This document shows, one piece after another, positions 19,375 through 22,593 of a stretch of 22,593 bases of DNA. The notes beneath the pieces were generated by a model that was given only the letters and a program-made list of their open reading frames with translations, was not told where the DNA came from and did no database searches. This DNA comes from Antrodiella citrinella (taxonomy: Eukaryota; Basidiomycota; Agaricomycetes; Polyporales; Steccherinaceae). A program made the position numbers and the translations under genes. Where the stretch lies: contig SGPM01000397.1 of assembly GCA_004802725.1 (NCBI GenBank), positions 1 to 22,593 on the forward strand, read 5' to 3'. Position 1 is the stretch's first letter. Each line of letters begins with the position of its first letter.

Positions 19375-20679
19375 TTATCCCTTTAAGTGCCAAGTACTAC
19401 CTGCTGCTACGTCTGCGCTGAAATTGCGCTTTCTCCTGGGCCCTTTTGGACGTTGACGTGGGATGGTCGGGAATGAGGAATTCCGCGAATGAGACGTAAA
19501 CATCAACGTGGGGGAGTGGTCGGTTGCAGCAGAGTAGGGCGACTCATAGGGAGAATCAGGAGAGTATGGACCGAAATGTGCCAATCCTTGCCCATGGTTG
19601 AGCGAAGGCATGCTCTGCATCGACAGGTTGATGGGTATACGAGGAATGGATTTGTGGCGGAGGACTAATACGGATTGTCGAGAATCACGTTTCGTGGAGT
19701 CGTACAGCATTTGCTCGAATACGTCCAACGGCGCCGCGATAAGATCCTCGTCCATTTCCTCGTAGCATTCCTTGTCAAAATCAGGTTCATCTGATTCTGA
19801 CTGGACACATCGATGTAGTTCCTCCTCAAACAAATGAAGGGTAATCTGGCGTGTAAGGGACGTTTCCGACGACACTTCTGGCTTGGAATAGAGCGCAGGA
19901 GGGGACATAGAGGGAGCGGAGGCAGATGAGGGGGCGGTTGATTCCATCATCTGGTCGTCTTGAGAGTAGATAGATGCATCATCGAAGATATCGGAACACG
20001 GAGTCGTGACCGAACTTGAGGGACTGGCTGGTGTGAACTCAGCCACTAGGATGCCATTTTCGGTAAACGCCACTGTATCGGCAAGACTCGCCACATCGTC
20101 CGGAACAGGACTGACGCTGGTCTGCGGACTGGTGGCGGAAAGCGGGTAAGAGGTCTCGAAAGGGGTGAAGACAAATGCACGCTGGGTCAGGTCCCATTCC
20201 GCAGTGAATGTAAGGGCGGTTGAGGGAGGTGAGGAAAACTGGGGCCTGCTGAGCGGCGATCGTAAAGGAGGCTGAGGAGTCGGAGGAAGGTCAAGCTGCA
20301 CCCCAGTCATGAACCCTCGCCTTCGGATTTTCTTGATGTCCAAAGGTGCAACGTTAGCTTTCCTAATGGCAAGCGGCGCGACGTTCGTAACCTGAGGAAG
20401 AGTATCACGATAAGATAACGATGTATGAACGATAGTGAAAGTACTCACCGCTGTAAAGATTGGTGCGGGGACTGGCTTTCCACCGAGATGAGCCTTGCCG
20501 TTATGGAAGCTGGACATTCTCCCTAGCACAGGGGAGTCCAGGATTGGAGAGTCCAGCATGCTCCAGGCATTATCCGTGCCGGACGGCGATTGAGTGAGGT
20601 CAACAATGAGGGTGGGCCGCGCAGCGACCATGTCCAGCGAGTTCTGAAAGCGATGCCCGACTTTGAATGCGAGAGCCAT
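19375..20679 (-). CDS. Ser/Pro-rich protein of unknown function, two exons
   Basis: I do not recognise this protein. The model is exon 20679-20449, intron 20448-20392 (57 nt, GTGAGT...CTCAG), exon 20391-19375, giving 415 aa that start MALAFKVGHRFQNSLDM. The frame is open upstream to an ATG at 20787, but that part encodes a Phe/Leu/Arg-rich run from a pyrimidine-rich leader and is unlikely to be protein. The product is rich in Ser, Pro and Thr with many SP/TP pairs and looks disordered. Visible pieces are a short internal repeat (NVAPLAIRKANVAPLDIKK), an acidic segment with EEELHRCV and CYEEMDEDLI (about residues 270-310), repeated PYSPDSPYESPYS, and a basic C-terminus (RQRPKGPRRKR). A phosphorylated regulatory protein is possible; this is inference. 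The intron is a multiple of three without a stop, so retention would add 19 residues. Confidence 0.7.
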   Translation of the reverse strand: MALAFKVGHRFQNSLDMVAARPTLIVDLTQSPSGTDNAWSMLDSPILDSPVLGRMSSFHNGKAHLGGKPVPAPIFTAVSTFTIVHTSLSYRDTLPQVTNVAPLAIRKANVAPLDIKKIRRRGFMTGVQLDLPPTPQPPLRSPLSRPQFSSPPSTALTFTAEWDLTQRAFVFTPFETSYPLSATSPQTSVSPVPDDVASLADTVAFTENGILVAEFTPASPSSSVTTPCSDIFDDASIYSQDDQMMESTAPSSASAPSMSPPALYSKPEVSSETSLTRQITLHLFEEELHRCVQSESDEPDFDKECYEEMDEDLIAAPLDVFEQMLYDSTKRDSRQSVLVLRHKSIPRIPINLSMQSMPSLNHGQGLAHFGPYSPDSPYESPYSAATDHSPTLMFTSHSRNSSFPTIPRQRPKGPRRKRNFSADVAAGSTWHLKG

Positions 20680-21666
20680 GACGAAGAGAAAGACGAAATG
20701 AAAGAAAATAGACAAGAAAAAAGAGAACCGAAACGAAACGAAACGAAGGAGGACGAAGGGGCGGGGAATCCGGAGAGGAGAGAGCACAGTACTTTAGGGC
20801 TTCCGAGAAGCACAACAACAGGCCGACGACAGACACTGACAGACAGATGATTGACGTCGTGAGGAACGGTATTCAAGTTCCTGCCTCTACTCGCTTTTCA
20901 GCAGACAGAAGCGGTACAGCGACGACTCGCGAGAACCAGAAACATGGACATACCTTATGTATATGCATGGACTCCACAGGATCGTTCATTGTCAACGGAA
21001 GGTTCGTAATAACTGTATACCTGGAATCAACACCCGATCAATACCAGATCCTGCATCAGTCTTTCGTGCGCACTGCGGCGCTTGAGCATGATTCGAAATC
21101 GTGCTTCCTGCTACAAGCCGCGCTAGTCACATCCACGTGAAGGCTGTCACGGACGCGTCGTTGCTATATCAGGTCCAGGACCCACCTGGGAGCTTGATTG
21201 ACATAGAGCAGATGGGTGCAATGAAATGGTAGATCAATCACGTCAAGAGACGACTGTTGCTAAAGACAAGGTGTAGGGCAACATGGTGTCTCCGGTACAT
21301 CCTCCCACCGTTCGTTGGAGCCCGACTGCATCGCAAAACTATCAGTAGCAGGATCAAAGTGGTCAATCAGGAGGCGACTGGAGTGTCATTTGCGTCGCAC
21401 TGTGCCACAGCGACCCAGAGAGTATGTCGTCGGGGTGGGCGGTGGGCGCGGACGAACACAACAGCCTCCCGGACAGCGCTGACGACAGTGGTTGCGCTGC
21501 AGATAGATGGACCACGGTTGCGCAACGGAACGCTGTGGCCCGAGGATGGATGCAGCTCATGTCGAACATATGTCATTCCTTTTCAAGCACTGGTTACACC
21601 ATATCAGTTCATAAGAACATAGATATAATAATTTGTAGTCAAGGCTCGCTTGAGACTGACCAATCC
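20680..21666. other. gene-free stretch
   Basis: Next to the Ser/Pro-rich gene, about 20690-20770 is strongly pyrimidine-rich on the minus strand with repeated CGTTT units, a common fungal leader or core-promoter pattern. The rest, to the stop of the LYR gene, shows only short open frames on both strands with no family resemblance or splice support. The LYR gene 3' region must lie at its right end. Confidence 0.55.
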
Positions 21667-22311
21667 TCAGCTGTCCCGCACACTTGTTCCTTTGTGCAAC
21701 ACTCTGCCCAAAAGAATCCGATGTCTTCCTTCGGCCATCATTATGACCTCTCCCAAGGCTCCAAAGACTTCGTCGTTGTATGCCTGCAGTTCATCCGCTT
21801 TGGCGAAAGTGCTTAAGAATTTGGGTTCATACGCTTTCGACGTAGCGGGTAGCGCTGGGTTCCACCGACCTCCCTTCTTCGGAGGCTGTGGCGGGGAGAG
21901 ATGCATTATGCTCGCCAAGTTGCGCGTCAAATTATGTGGGACTCCCCGCGAAGCAGCAGAATTCGCAAGGAGTGAGAGAGTGCCGTCAACTGATTTTTTG
22001 CATCATTCAGATCGGGCTGACACACGCGAATAGTAGAGGAACATACTTCGGGTCTGCCAGATTTCCAGCCACTTTGAAAGACGTGCTTGATCCGACGGTC
22101 CATCCTCCAACCTTCGAATGACGAGCGCAGCCTCTTGGAACGTGGGCCTAAACAGGGCTCTTAGATACCGTGCATTGATCTTGTGATATAGAACAGAAGC
22201 AGCACTTGCACGTAATGCGAGTCGATAAAGACTCGTAAAAGCTGCTGGAAGAGGTTTCCTGCTGGTTGTCATGGGAATCTGGAGGAAAGTTGAACGCAAC
22301 GAAGGAAACAT
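21667..22311 (-). CDS. mitochondrial LYR-motif (LYRM/Complex1_LYR-like) protein, two exons
   Basis: The model is exon 22311-22047, intron 22046-21990 (57 nt, GTATGT...ATCAG), exon 21989-21667. Starting at 22311 it has 195 aa; starting at the second in-frame ATG (22272) it has 182 aa. The shorter start puts SLYRLALR at residues 14-21 with the LYR triplet at 15-17, typical of LYRM proteins, which bind acyl carrier protein and act in respiratory-complex or Fe-S assembly in the mitochondrial matrix. The longer start adds MFPSLRSTFLQIP, rich in Arg and hydroxylated residues, which could be part of a presequence. After the LYR helix come YLRALFRPTFQEA, the splice junction at WQTR|IDGTLSLLANSA, and a C-terminal segment with DEVFGALGEVIMMAEGRHRI. 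The exact family member and client are not clear. Confidence 0.75.
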
Positions 22312-22593
22312 GATTTCAGAGTTTGCAGTTGGCGATGCCGAGCGTCAAGTACAGCAAAGCTCGGCGATATCGAACAGGGAAGCCCGAAGCATCGATCTAC
22401 CGAACGAGAGAATTCTCACCCGTTCTCTTGCTTTCATCTAGACATCGTGATTCTGTCATACCTTCAAATCTTTTACTTTTTGTTCAATAACGACCAGTAT
22501 CTGGTGGTATCACGGGTCTGCATGAGCCAATCATGAGCAGATACTTGTTCTCCACGATAGACGTCTCGCGCCAGGTATTCTATCACAGCTCGC
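22312..22593. other. upstream region of the LYR gene, to the window edge
   Basis: This holds the promoter of the LYR gene. A short plus-strand frame opens at about 22336 but shows nothing recognisable. No other feature is visible. Confidence 0.5.

Noticed and set aside
17333..20679. A diterpene biosynthetic gene cluster around GGPP synthase
   Set aside because: No terpene cyclase, P450 or transporter is nearby; the flanks are GCN1, an unknown Ser/Pro-rich protein and a LYR protein.
20680..20787. 36-residue Phe/Leu-rich N-terminal extension of the Ser/Pro-rich protein, resembling a membrane signal
   Set aside because: It is the translation of a pyrimidine-rich leader, and the ATG at 20679 gives a normal start.
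21257..21622. 121-codon plus-strand frame and two 68-69-codon minus-strand frames in the gap
   Set aside because: They overlap each other, have odd composition (Arg/Thr/Cys-rich) and no recognisable domain or splice support.
1..22593. CRISPR arrays, rRNA, prophage or other bacterial elements
   Set aside because: None was seen; the spliced genes show this is eukaryotic nuclear DNA.

Overview
This window is a piece of a fungal nuclear genome, most likely a filamentous basidiomycete (Agaricomycete-like). The reasons are split genes with short introns (about 45-62 nt, GT-AG), 27 coding exons in the GCN1 gene, Ser/Pro-rich orphan proteins, and a Ty1/copia element. No bacterial features are present. 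I built the gene models by hand from reading frames, splice sites and family conservation, so splice positions are predictions.

Layout, left to right. 1-1000 is the 3' end of a Ty1/copia pol gene (RT end plus RNase H), open at the window edge. It is followed by a polypurine tract and a 3' LTR starting at 1008. The LTR abuts a small Ser/Pro-rich orphan gene (1607-2544, +). After a gene-free gap come two convergent paralogous metal-dependent cyclase/kynurenine-formamidase-like genes (3498-4286 + and 4415-5119 -). A divergent promoter region (5120-5778) with G1/S-type boxes precedes a five-exon SLD7-like DNA replication initiation gene (5779-7549, +).

The centre (7946-17036, -) is a complete GCN1, the HEAT-repeat scaffold that activates the eIF2alpha kinase Gcn2. 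I could resolve 27 exons, predicting 2586 aa. Upstream of it on the same strand lies a nine-exon geranylgeranyl diphosphate synthase gene (17333-18784, 329 aa). Then come a Ser/Pro-rich protein of unknown function (19375-20679, -) and a two-exon mitochondrial LYR-motif protein (21667-22272 or 22311, -).

The genes do not form an obvious pathway or biosynthetic cluster. Most are conserved housekeeping genes with independent roles: amino-acid stress signalling, isoprenoid synthesis, replication origin firing and mitochondrial assembly. The most notable points are the divergent cyclase pair with an Arg in place of a signature His in one copy, the cell-cycle boxes in front of the SLD7-like gene, several unusual introns in GCN1 (GC-AG, 34 nt, GTCNGT donors), and an LTR directly upstream of an orphan gene. 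I see no convincing new multi-gene system.
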